Positions 1-11,149 of a DNA stretch of 64,000 nucleotides are shown here, one piece after another; within the stretch, counting starts at the first letter, position 1; each line of letters begins with the position of its first letter. The notes beneath the pieces are model-generated. The model made no database searches. It saw only the letters and a program-made list of their open reading frames with translations, and was not told the DNA's origin. A program made the translations under genes and the position numbers. Source of the stretch: Heterohyrax brucei (Eukaryota; Chordata; Mammalia; Hyracoidea; Procaviidae); NCBI GenBank assembly GCA_028571685.1, contig CM053143.1, positions 137,426,829 through 137,490,828 on the forward strand, read 5' to 3'.

Positions 1-316
1 CATTGTTTAAAAAAAAAAAGAAATAAAGTAACTCTACAGAAATAGATTCTAGATGGTACTATAAAGCAAATGTTAATGGAAACAATAGGTATGTAACTTA
101 TTTGAAATCTAAGTTTCAAAATATGTAAAAATATTGAATCATTCAGGAAGTATGGGCAGTTTGACTTACAACTTGCCTGCCTTTTCATATTATGTAAATT
201 TCCTCCCTTTAAAATGACTGAAACAACTCCCTACTCAAAACAAATTCATCACACTTTCTGTTGCTGCAGGTACAGCTTTCAAACCACTGAAAAGGTTTCC
301 ATCTTTTTCTTGCACT

Positions 317-481
317 AAAAAAACCAAAAACTCATTGCCTTGAAGTTGATTTCAATGCAAAGAAACTCTACAGGGCAGAGCAGAACAGCCCCCTACCGTT
401 TCCAGGGTGTACCTGGTGAATTCAAACTGCCAAGCTTTGCTTAGCAGCTAAACTCTTTAATCAGTGGGCCACCAGGGTTTC
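317..481 (-). repeat. AfroSINE
   Basis: Near-complete copy. Flanked by a target-site duplication TCTTGCACTAAAAAAA at 308-323 and from 482. The right copy of the duplication runs into the A-rich end of the next SINE. Confidence 0.85.
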
Positions 482-494
482 TCTTGCACTAAAA

Positions 495-655
495 AAAAAA
501 CCTCAACAAACTCATTGCTATGGAGTCGATTCTGAATCACAGCCACCTGATAGGACAGAGTAGAACTGCCCCATAGGGTTTCCAAGGATAGCTTGGCAGA
601 CTCAAACTGCCAACTTTTTGGTTAGCAGCCATAGCTCTTAACCACTGTACAATCA
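495..655 (-). repeat. AfroSINE
   Basis: Second copy directly beside the previous one in the same orientation, ending at the tRNA-like head near 'accactgtacaatcatagcc'. Confidence 0.85.
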
Positions 656-908
656 TAGCCACTTATACTAAAGTGAGGCTAAATAAGACCTGTAGCCACC
701 TATCCTGACTTACCTAGAAATTCAATTTACAGACGCGGGAAAGGATCGTCTTTGTAACCCAAGGACTGCCTGCACTCACCGAGGGCCTGTGCAAAATTCT
801 ATGCTAAGTACTGGAGGACACAACAGCTATAGCAAAGCCTACGATTAAGCAGTTCACAGCTGACTCAGTAATCAATTGACTAAAGCAACAGAAAATTATT
901 TAATCTAC

Positions 909-1050
909 CTGTTATCAGCCACTTGCAGGAGGTCTGCAATATAAGGGTCCTCTGGCTGAGGAACTGGATATGAAGTGACTTCAGAAGGAGGAACTGGTTC
1001 ATCAATTTGCATGCGTTGGCGCCTGAAGGCAATACTTCTTTTCTTGCCGC
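909..1050 (-). CDS. CEP135: CEP135 exon 5
   Basis: 142 nt, frame GKKRSIAFRRQRMQIDEPV... to ...IADLLQVADN plus two bases. The Pro/Glu-rich linker after a basic RRQR patch is typical of CEP135 just before its long central coiled coil. The next exon lies outside the window. Confidence 0.95.
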
Positions 1051-1158
1051 CTAAAAAAGTATATATTTAAAAAATTCAGAAAAATAAAATAATGCATTGT
1101 CTTAGAATTAAATAATACAGAAAGTTAACTTTTTTGTTTTAAAGGATGTCTCTAGCTC

Positions 1159-2350
1159 AAGTTGTTAGGTACCATCAAGTCAGTTCTGACTCACAGTGAC
1201 CCTACGTCAAACAGAACTAAACACTGCCTAGCCCTGTGCCTTCCCGACAATCGCTGCTGTATTTGAGCCCACTGTTAAGACCACTGTGTCAGTCCACCTT
1301 GTTGAGGGTCTTCCTCTTTTTTGCTGACCCTCTACTTTACCAAGCATGGTAAAAAGATTGGTCTCTCCAGATACCATGTCCAAATTATGTGAGATGAAGT
1401 CTGGCCATCCTTGCTTCTCAGGAGCATTCTGGCTGTACTTCTTCTAAGACAAATTTGTTCTTCCGCAAGTCCACAGTATAGTCAATATTCTTCACCAACA
1501 TCACAATTCAAAGGCATCAATTCTTCTTTGGTGTTCCTTATTTACCACTCAGCTTTCACATGCATATGAGGCAACTGAAAGCACTGTGGCTTGGGTCAGG
1601 TGTACCTTAGTCCTCAGAGTGAAATCTTGGCTTTTTAATCACTTGAAGAAGACTTTTGCAGACTTGTCCAATGCAGTATCATTTGATTTCTTGACTGCTG
1701 CTTCCATAGGTAGTGATTATGAATTCAAGTAAAACAAAACCCTTGACAGCATCAACACCTTCTCCTTTATCGTGATGCTACTTATTGGCCTGGCAGTGAG
1801 GATTTTTCTTTTCTTTATGTGGAGAGATACAATTCATGCTGAAGGCTATAGTCTTAGATTTGCATCACTAAGTGTTTCAAGCCCTCTTCATTTTTAACAA
1901 GGAAGGTTGTAGGTTTTTCCTCGTAACAATGGCTCACAAAATTTTTACGCTTTCTTCATTTTTTAAAGTTCTTTTTTTCTGATTTTATAATGAAGTCTTG
2001 TGAATTTCCATTCTTCACAATGTTAACTATAATTTGTTACAATCCACATGGCTGAATGCCTTTGCACAGTCAAAAAAAATTAGGAAAACATCTTTCTGGT
2101 ATTCTCTGCTGTCAGCAAGCTATCTAACATCAGCAATGGTATCCGTCATTTCACATCCTCTTCTGAATTTGGCTTATCTTTCTAGCAGTTCCTTGTTGAT
2201 GTACTGCTACAACCACTTCTGAATGATCTCCAACAAAATTTTACTTGTGTGTGATACTTACGATACTATTTGGTAATTTCCGCATTGTGTTGGGCACAAA
2301 TACAGATCTCTTACAGCTGGGTGGCTAGGAGCTATCTTCTACATTTCTTG
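1159..2350 (-). mobile_element. RTE1/BovB-like LINE, 5'-truncated
   Basis: It starts at the RTE/AfroSINE-type tail ('gttgttaggtaccatcaagtcag') and parallels, in reverse complement, the 3' 1.2 kb of the fuller copy at 11.15-14.27k. Reverse-transcriptase and downstream coding remnants are broken by stops. Confidence 0.8.
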
Positions 2351-2359
2351 TCATAGAGG

Positions 2360-4598
2360 AGTGCTAACTAAAATTTATCTGTCAATAAAATGTTTTCTGC
2401 CTCACATATACATCACTTACCTTCATCTTCAACTGAAAAGTCCATTTCTGAAAGCCTCAAGAAGACATGGTTATAAGAAAAGTTTCATTTGCTGAATACT
2501 TGGCTCATATGCCAGAATTTGCTGTTCCTCCACTAGATGAGGATCAGACACAAAAAGCTGCATGTGTCTTTGGTATACTCTATTATGATCTCAAGAAATC
2601 ATCACTAACAGAAAACTGTGCAATGCAGAGCCTAAGGCAGGCAGAACAAAAATACACATTCATTCCATAGTGTCAAAGTACAGATGACTAAAATTTTCAC
2701 TAGCAAAAGTAGTATGTAATGGAGTGTTATCAGTAAAACATTTTATAATATGAACCAGAAGGGAATTCTTTCTGATCTTTAAAAGTAGGAAATTAAAAAA
2801 AAAAAAAAAAATAGACACACCCTGCGTTGGTCCAAACCAAATGGATATTTACCTTTTTAAGCATTTAACTAAGATTAGAAGTATATTTGAATGACTAGAA
2901 GATTCTCATGAACAACATAATCTACCAATTTGTCTTCATTAAAATCCTAACAAATTTTGTACACAGGCATCCTCTGGATTACCAGCTCCATTTCTACGTT
3001 TGTCTTTGTTGAATTTCTACATAAGTCAAAACCATTAAGCATGGCTCAAATCTAATGTCAGTTAGTCAAATGTCTTAGTATATAGCCTGTAGTGTACCTT
3101 TTTATACACAAAAAAATTAAACATTTCCAGATACCCTAAAACATCTTCAACATAATACAGTAATAATAATAAAAATGTTTTGCCACATGTCACAAAGTAG
3201 CAACCATCTGTGATTACAAACCATTTTACGTATCTCAAATTTTTAATTGAATAAGCTTATGGTGGCTGGTTTGTAACTACAGGTTGTATGTAAGTGGGAC
3301 ATCTATGACCTGAGGATTGTCTGTCCTCCTCTCTCTCATTTCAGAGAAAACTGGGTCGAAAGTATTCAAATGATCGGCTTATAGTTACACACCTAAACAA
3401 AAATAACCTCTCTGTCTTGACTTTCTTGCATTACCTCCAAGTTTTCTTCCATGGCTCCTTCTCCTCCGTTTCTTTCAAAGGCTCTATTCTTCCACCAGTT
3501 CTTACATGCCAGTTTCCCTAGGTTCCATCTTGGTTCTGCTCTCTTTCCTATCTGTGTAATCTCATTAGATATTCCTATCATGAGTGTTGAATCTCAAATG
3601 GGAACCTCCATCTGGGGCCACACTTCTGAGAACAGATCCACATACATATTCTACTGCTTAGCAGAATCAGGACATGAATGTCCCATGGGTAGAGCATCCT
3701 CAATATACCCAAAAGTGGACTTCTGCTCCACTTCCCACATTCTTTATCCTGAAAAATAGCAGCACCACCCACCCACTCACTCACTGGCAACAGAAACCTG
3801 AGGATTCCTTTACTTCCCAAATCTGCCATATTTAGTCATGAAATTCTATTAATCACATATCCTGAATCTCTCTTGTACTTATCCCATTCTTTCCTCAGAA
3901 ACACCTGATTATTTTCTTCTTGGCCTTAATCTTCTAGCTACTTCTGAGATTTTCTAGCTGCTTTCTGAGATTTTAGCTTACAATTTCTCTCTCTGTCTTA
4001 TTTCCTGTCAACACAGACTCCAGAGATTTTTCCCATATCCTGCCCTCACAGTTCGTAATTCCTCAACTCTCATGAGTTTCCTCTCCCCAAGCAGCTTTAG
4101 GCTCATGGTACCATGACTACACTTTGGGCCTTGTCATTACAAATGTTCCAGATTCTAGATTTTCACACCTGAAATTCTATTCTGAGTACAACTTTCATCA
4201 CTCCAACCTAATTACTTTTGATTCTTACCATTCTCTTTAGTCCCTTAGTCTCTACCCATCTCATTTCCCAGCAGCCTCATGAGCTTCACGTCCATCATCT
4301 TGACCCCATGGTTCAAATAGCTCAAAGATGTCATCAATCAGTGACATTGAAGATTACTCTACCAGCCTATGCCTGGGCAATCACCAACACTGGACACACT
4401 CTATCATTTCTTTTCTTTCAGAACTGCTGAGCACAAAACTAAAAAATAAACTACAAAAGCATATATAGCCAAATGTTTCTTTAATAAGCATGGGTTAGTT
4501 TTATAACAAGTACATAAAAAAAAAAATGTAAAGAATTTAAATATATAATTAGGGAAATAAAACTTCAGTATTAAAGTTGCATCAGCTGTATCTAATAC
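2360..4598. other. CEP135 intron 4, no recognised repeat
   Basis: Unassigned intronic DNA with an A-tract near 2795. An unbroken 67-codon frame at 2467-2670 (+) has no splice context and no family I recognise. The pyrimidine-rich 3400-4300 segment may be an old repeat. Confidence 0.4.
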
Positions 4599-4599
4599 C

Positions 4600-4750
4600 A
4601 AACAAACACACTGCTGTCAAGTCAACAGAACAAACTACCCCATAGGGTTTCTAAGGTCTTATATCTAAACAGAAGCAGATTGTCCCATCTTTTTCCCAAA
4701 GAACAGATGATGGGCTTGAACTGCTGACCAGTGCACCACCAGGGCTCCTG
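4600..4750 (-). repeat. AfroSINE
   Basis: Diverged copy ending at 'gtgcaccaccagggctcc', the complement of the SINE head. Confidence 0.8.
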
Positions 4751-4960
4751 TGTCTGTAACTAAGAAGCTATTACTGCACACACTATTATACTACATGTGT
4801 TGTACAAAATACTATCTGGATCTTCAGATATAAACCAAGAAGTTTATGTGGCTAACCAAACACATATCTTCTCAAGCACTAAACTCTAAACATGAAAATC
4901 CTAAGTCCTAGTCCTGGCCATTTTTGGTAGCTTCAAAAGATTAAATGTGTAAGTACTTAC

Positions 4961-5128
4961 CTGGAGTTTGTACTACTGCATGCAAATTCTTTTCCTGAAG
5001 TAGTTGTATTTTTTCATCCTTAGCTTTGCTCTCTTTTTCCAAAAGTTTGAGTTTATGAACATACTGGTTATTTAGAAATTTCATATCATCTGTTTCACGT
5101 GCACACTTCTTAAGTGCAGCTTTCAACT
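4961..5128 (-). CDS. CEP135: CEP135 exon 4
   Basis: 168 nt, frame ELKAALKKCARETDDMKFL... to ...NLHAVVQTPG, strongly helical and charged. The acceptor is at 5129-5130. An alternative AG two bases further in would break the frame, so 5128 is chosen. The donor is GTAAGTACTT. Confidence 0.95.
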
Positions 5129-5536
5129 CTTAAAAAAGATCCAAAAACTGTTTTAAAGATGAAGATATCCATGAAGTTGAACCCTTCCGTAAAACAAAAG
5201 TCTCATCAACTTCAGAGGTTCTACCTGATTTTTAAGCATGCTGTGTCTGCAAGTCTGTCTTTTCCACTACTACCAAACTGGAAGTAAGTCACTTAGCACA
5301 AAAGGGGATTATATTTTTCTACTGCTCAGTGCTCAGTGAACCTAAAAGAAATCCTAGCTCTTAACTTGGTAAACTCAGTATGAACTGAAGGGATTATAAA
5401 TTCACTCCAGGTTTTTGACAAGGCTTTCTACTGAGTGGAAAAAAAATTTATGAATAAGATAACCATATAACTAATCTTTTCTCAAAATCTTTGAAATGAT
5501 CCTAGTCTACCTTCTAGTCAAAGACCAGCTATTAAA

Positions 5537-5775
5537 ACTTCATGGTTCTATACATCTATAGGGTATCATCTTGCTGACCTCTGGCTGGAGGAAGGGGAGT
5601 GGACGGAGAGGAGGGGAAAGGAGACTGTTGGGAGGATGAGACATGTATGGAGCAGAGAGGAATAGTGTGCAGTCACCGGACAGGGAGAGCAGTGGAAGCT
5701 GCATATAGGGGGGCATGTAAATTTACATGTGAATGTACATTTTTACTCAGTTATGTTAAATAAAAAAAAAAAAAA
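5537..5775 (+). mobile_element. L1 3'-end insertion (short, 5'-truncated)
   Basis: About 240 bp of the young afrotherian L1 3' UTR ending in an A-tract. It is bounded by a perfect 17-bp target-site duplication AAAGACCAGCTATTAAA at 5520-5536 and 5776-5792. Confidence 0.9.
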
Positions 5776-6367
5776 AAAGACCAGCTATTAAAGAATCAGA
5801 GTGACACCTGGATTTCACTTCTACGACATTTATTTTCAGTGGGATAAAAAAAAAAACATTTCAAGCACACTCCCTCAATTTCACTATATAGCATTCTATG
5901 TAGCATTTTTAGTTCTAAAAATTTAATCCACATGTAGAATGGCCAAACACACCTACGAATGCACATTCACATTCTGTCTCAGGAATTTTTCAACACACCC
6001 TAGAGCAGCAGTTCAGGAGCTATTAGCAGAAAGACCACCGCATTTTCTTATCAACAGTTTTAAACTTAAGACTTTTGCCTTCCCCACTTCACCCTGCTTA
6101 TTTTAGACACATCAACAGGAAAGACCAGTCACTAGAAAAGGACATCAAGTTTGGTAAAGAAGGAGGTCAGCGAAAACAAGGAATACCCTCAGTGAGGTAG
6201 ACCGGCTGAACCATACCGAAAATCATGAAGATGGCAGAGGATCCAGCCAGAGTTCATTCTGTTATATACAAGGTCACCATGAGCAGTAGCCCACTTCACA
6301 GTGAGTATTAACACCACCACATTATAAAACAAAATGTTGTGTTGAAAAAAAGACCAATTGCACTTAC

Positions 6368-6558
6368 CTTTAATCTGTTGGCCTGACTGTTCTCTCAGTT
6401 TCATTAATTCCAGGTATAATTCATTATTTTCCTTGCATAATCGTGCATTTTCAACCTTATAGGGTTCCAAAACAAAATCAAAATTGGCACTTTCTTTTTC
6501 AGCTTTCACAGCAGTTAATTTTGATTTTCGAAGGCTCTCTGTTGTATGAACTAGGTCA
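6368..6558 (-). CDS. CEP135: CEP135 exon 3
   Basis: 191 nt between a polypyrimidine/AG acceptor and the donor GTAAGTG. The first base completes a Ser codon from exon 2 and the frame reads SDLVHTTESLRKSKL... to ...REQSGQQIK. Heptad-like spacing of Leu, Lys and Glu fits the microtubule-binding coiled coil of the family. The last base begins the next codon. Confidence 0.95.
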
Positions 6559-6671
6559 CTAAAATTAAAGAAGAGACAACATAAACACAAGGAAGCATTC
6601 TATTAACTTTCCAGTAACTAAAAATAGATTTCTAAACAAGGCTTGGAAACCCTGAGGTTTCCAAGGTCTAA

Positions 6672-6816
6672 CTCTGGGGGCGTAGTACTAGGTCTGCTAA
6701 CCATAAAGTTGGCAGTTTGAATCCAAGAGGTGCTCTCTGGAAACTCTATGGAGCAGTTCTACTCTAGCCTATAAGCTTACTATGAGTTGGAATCAACTTG
6801 ACGGCAGTGCAATTTT
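6672..6816 (+). repeat. AfroSINE
   Basis: Diverged head; the tail 'tatgagttggaatcaacttgacggcagtg' is clear. Confidence 0.8.
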
Positions 6817-7075
6817 TTGGAAACAAACTGTACAATATGTGTTAATAACAAATGAGCTCAAATTACAAAGACGTTTTTTAAAACAACACTAGCATTCTTT
6901 AAAGGTACCAACAAGTCCTAAAATTTTTCTCAAAACAATATTAAAAGTTACAAAACACACACATTCAGAAATAGCTTTGAGTCTCCCTTCTCAGTCATTC
7001 ACCATGTCCAATCAGTCACCTGATGCAGTAGAATATGTGAAATTTATTTTCCCATCCAGCAAATATTTAGATATT

Positions 7076-7120
7076 GGGTTGCTATGAGATGGAATGAATT
7101 CCAAGGCAATGGGTTTTTTT
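7076..7120 (+). repeat. AfroSINE tail fragment
   Basis: Only the 3' end is present ('ggttgctatgagatggaatg'), truncated at its 5' side. Flanking 7130-7400 looks like decayed L2 3'-end sequence but is weak. Confidence 0.65.
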
Positions 7121-8172
7121 TTGGTTTATATACTGAATGCCTGGGGTACAAAAATGAACAAGAATTGGTCCTTTGCCTCCAAGCACATAGACTAATGGAA
7201 TCTTCACTCAGTATTTATCGAGCAGGGGCCCCCATGACACCCCCATTGTCATGGAGCTTATCATTCCACTGAAAGTTTATTAAACAGTTATTATTTCAAT
7301 GCCTTCTATGTGTCTAGCCCCTTACAGATCTAACAATGACAAAGCAGAAGTCTTGGTTGGTCTCATGGGGTTTACATTCCAAAGGGAAGACAAAAACAGG
7401 TTTCCAGCAATGATAAGCAATTAAGGTAACATGTAACAGATGTGACAGGGTCATACAGGACACGTAAACTTAGAAACTAACTAGGCACCAGGGCAAAGGA
7501 AGAGCAGGAGGAGAAACGGGCTCTACAGGCAGACAGAGCAGCATGTGACAGAGTGCATGGTACGTGTAGGGAGGTTCAAGTACTTGGAGACATGAGAGAT
7601 GAAGCTGCAGAGAAAGGCACAGCTTAGATCATGAAAACTTTAGGAGGCCATGTTAAAGATCACAAAATAATTTTTATCTACTCTTTCCATCATCATTACT
7701 TATAGTCCTATTCAAAAGCCTAAGGAATTTCTCTACTTCAGTTTCAAACCACTCCAATAAAGCTCTTACAGAAAAAAAAAAATCACAAAGAACTTCTCAG
7801 TTAAGATAACCTGTAATAGCCAAAGCAATAACTAACAACATATTAGAGAGTCATTAACAGTAACTGAAGACCAGTGAAGAAGACACAGAAGGAAAGAGTA
7901 TCTCCTAACTATATCAGAAAACTAAATTAAAAAAAACATAACACTACATACACAGAAAACACTCAAAACATATACTCTTAAAGAATGGTGACTTCCCCTG
8001 AGTTTTTCAGTGTGGAACTCAGGGAAGTACCATCAGTGGACAAACATACGGGCTTTAGAAGATTTCAGAACTTTTCAAGAAACTAACGATTTCTTTACTG
8101 AAGGATGAAGTTCAATCAGAAACAAACAGGATCAAGAAACATTTAGATTTAGAAACGTATTTTCATGTTTAC

Positions 8173-8330
8173 CTGAAAAGTTTCTCTACCAAAGGTAGGC
8201 ACTCCACTGTCAAAGTCTGGCGATACCCAAGCTGGTCCAGTCTTTTCCGTATATTAACATACTTTCTTTCTGCTGCAGTAGTCATCTTGTCTTCCAAAAC
8301 CAGTTTTATTCACTTCAAAAAAATAAAGTC
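8173..8330 (-). CDS. CEP135: CEP135 exon 2, start codon
   Basis: The acceptor is at 8331-8332 and the donor GTAAAC follows 8173. The first 45 nt are 5' UTR. The ATG at 8285-8283 is in good context (A at -3) and opens MTTAAERKYVNIRKRLDQL, the known CEP135 N-terminus. The coding part is 113 nt (37 codons plus 2 nt) and ends in ...LVEKLF. Confidence 0.95.
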
Positions 8331-8481
8331 CTAAAAGAGATGAGAAAAACATCGTTATTACAGTTGTTATTAAAATAAAAAGATTCTTTTAATACACAGC
8401 AATTATCTTTTGCTTCTCTTGAGGCACATGACGTTCTAGAACATTTAGACTGATTTAGAGCAGTTTATGTCCAGTGTATAT

Positions 8482-8530
8482 ATTTGGGGTCATTATGAGT
8501 CAGAACGAACTCAACAGCACCTAATGACAT
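8482..8530 (+). repeat. RTE/AfroSINE tail fragment
   Basis: 'gtcattatgagtcagaacg' followed by 'cagcacctaatgac': the shared 3' tail only. Confidence 0.6.
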
Positions 8531-8924
8531 GATATTCATTTTGCTACATTAAAATAAATATCTCTTCATGAACCTAAATGTAAAAGCTAAAGCAATAGGT
8601 TTGTAGAAGAAAACAAAGAATATTTTCCCAGGTTTGAGATAAGCAAAGAATTCTTAAAGAAGCTTTTTTTAAAAGCATGAAAAAGATGTTATATTGTGTA
8701 TATTCTCCACATCAATAAAGATAAAATTAACTATAAAAGATAGAAATAATTTTTAAAAAAGTACAAAACAGAAAATTAAGAAGCTGCACTTTATAGAAAT
8801 TAAAAACATCTGCTCATCAAAATATTTATTAAAAAAAAAAGAAAAAGAAAACCACAGAGGGGGAGAAAACATTCACAATATCTGACAAAGGATTTCTACA
8901 TGGAATATGTACAGAGCTCTTATT

Positions 8925-9055
8925 ATGACTATTATTAGGTGCCACCAAGTGAACTCCGACACACAGCGATCTTACAGACAACAGAAAGTATTGTCTGACC
9001 CCACGTAGTCCTGCAATCACTGCTGTTTGAGCCCACTGTGGCAGCCAATGGGTTC
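8925..9055 (-). mobile_element. RTE1-like 3'-end fragment
   Basis: 'ttattaggtgccaccaagtg' and 'gcaatcactgctgtttgagc' are the complement of the RTE 3' end, as in the copy at 1159. Confidence 0.7.
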
Positions 9056-9249
9056 ACCTGAAAGAACTGTAACTCAACAATGATGACACAAACAACCTAA
9101 TAAGAAAATGAGCCAAAAGCTTGAATGGGCAATTGGCAAATGATATTTGAAGAGAATAAACATATGAAGACGTGCCCAACACCATCAGTCATCAGGGAAA
9201 TATAAATTAACATCACAATGAGATGCAATTTCAGTCCTTCTAAAACAAA

Positions 9250-10425
9250 CAAACAAGCCCACTGCCTTCAAGTTGATTCTGAATCATAGCGACAGGACAA
9301 AGAACTGCCTAAGGCACAGCTGACAGACTCAAACCGTCTACTGTGGTGGCCCGCCATCCGCAAAGGCTCTTGTAGACAAAGTCACAAACTTCTGTAAATG
9401 ACGAGGCATCTCACTCGTCACATGTTTTTTAGCCTATCACCCCTGACAATATTTTGCTTCCTAATTAAATTTTCCTCAAAAAAGATACCTCCTCCCCTCC
9501 TAATATGAGGATTAAGGAAGGTGCCTTCTAAGAGGGGCTTTACAACCCCCTTGGTTTATGAGATTATATTGGGAAAATCTGAGTGGGAACTTCTAGGAAA
9601 TAGGGATCAGAGGAATGGATTTCAGTACAGCATGCCTGATAGCACTGAGGCCTGCCCAGCCTCACTGACTTCCCCCTAATTGCATTTCTCCCTCCCTTTT
9701 CTCCACAAACACAGGTTTACAAAGTAACCCTTGAAAGGCCTTCCAAGGACAATTCTCCACACAGCCATTAAAACTACACAAGCATCTCACTCCCTACAGC
9801 AGAAAGAACAAATAAACTTCTAGGTTCATTATAGCTGGTATGGCGAACTGATAAACACTAAAGAAACATCTTTCTTAGAACAGCTGGGTTTGATTAGGGG
9901 ATAGTAGACACTTACTATCTGCATAAGAAGAGATAAATAAAAACTTAGAGAAACAAATGGAGACAGCCAAATGGTGAAGCTTTGAAGAATTTACCCTTCT
10001 GTACCTTCCACTTCGAGGTACGAATAAAACCATTAATTGTGTTCACTGACATTTATCACCACAAACACCTGCCTCAGACCATTATCCAAAAAGCGTTGGC
10101 AATTAACTAAAAGAAGAAGACCACCAGGGGTCACTTTCTTGTTAGCCAATAATGATGGGTCAGTTTCTTGTTAACCAATAGTTTTACACGGTGAAGAAAA
10201 TAGGGTGAACACTACGTCACCTCATCTATAAAAAACAAAGACAGACAGCTCTCGTCCTCTTCTCTTGGTCAGGCTGCCTTAAACCAAAAAAACTCTTTCC
10301 TATTTCCCACCGACGCCTCTCCCTCCCTCTGTGTGGGACCCTGAAAAGTGTTGGGGCTGGCTCCCGGCAGTCTACCTTTTAATTAGCAGCTGAGCTCTTG
10401 ACCATTGTGCTCCCAAGGCTCCCAT
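9250..10425 (-). repeat. AfroSINE split by a solo LTR
   Basis: Tail half at 9250-9341, head half at 10370-10425. Joining the halves across the six-base duplication restores a continuous SINE, so the LTR entered afterwards. Confidence 0.88.
9342..10369 (+). mobile_element. ERV solo LTR (class II-like)
   Basis: 1028 bp beginning TGTGGTGG and ending CCCGGCA (TG...CA), flanked by a perfect 6-bp duplication GTCTAC at 9336-9341 and 10370-10375. A TATA-like 'tctataaaaaac' lies near 10226, followed by a pyrimidine-rich U5-like end. No internal viral genes are present. The six-base duplication suits an ERV-K/ERV2-type integrase; no family is assigned. Confidence 0.85.
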
Positions 10426-11149
10426 GCTTTACAGAATGGCTAAAATTAAACGGACTGACAGCACCAAATGCTAGCAAGGATGTAGACCAACTACAACCCT
10501 CACACAGTGCTGAAAGAAATGTAAAGCCACACTGGAAAAAGTGTGACAGCTTCTTATAAAGTTAAACATACTTCTGTCCTACATCTTTATTCCTGTGTAC
10601 TCATGGAAATGTAAAAATTGTCCACAAAAAGAATACACAAGCATGACTGTAAAAGTCCTTAAATTAAAACTACCAAAATATCTATCAGCAATAGCATCAG
10701 TTAAGCAAAGCAGGATACATTTATGAAATGTAACACCACTCAGGAATAAAAAGGAAACAACTACCCACACACGATACCTGCCCATAACACTGATGAATGT
10801 GAAAAACACTTGAGCAAAAGAAGTCAAACACAAAACAGTAATGATTCCATTTATATGAAGTTCAAGAAAAGAAAAAGTTAACTACAGTGCTAAAAATTAA
10901 ACAGCTGCCATCTAGAGGGAGGAGAAAATGGCTGGGATAGTTAAAAGGCAACTTTCCAGGTGATGAAAGCATCACATGTATTAATTAGGGTAGTGGTTAT
11001 ATAAGTGGATATATTTATCAAAGCTTTCCAAATAGTGCACTTAAAATCTATGGAGTTCCCCATGGAAACTGTACTTCAATTAAAAAAACATACACACAAG
11101 TATCCGTACACATTTTATCCGTGTGTATTTTACTACTTCCACTAGTTGT

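Larger units (their letters stand above)
8560..11095 (+). mobile_element. Old L1 (L1M-type) ORF2 3' part and 3' end, split by later insertions
   Basis: Pieces at about 8560-8924, 9056-9248 and 10430-11095 follow the order of mammalian L1 ORF2: the region around 'aaaacatctgctcatcaaaa', then 'gaagacgtgcccaacacc', then 'gaatggctaaaattaaac' and 'ggaataaaaaggaaac', ending in the 3' region. Many stops show age. It is interrupted by an RTE fragment and by an AfroSINE that itself holds an LTR. Confidence 0.75.

Noticed and set aside
2412..2466. 'cttacctt' looking like a minus-strand splice donor, possibly an extra CEP135 exon
   Set aside because: The minus-strand frame before it does not fit between the residues encoded by exons 4 and 5, which join perfectly without it.
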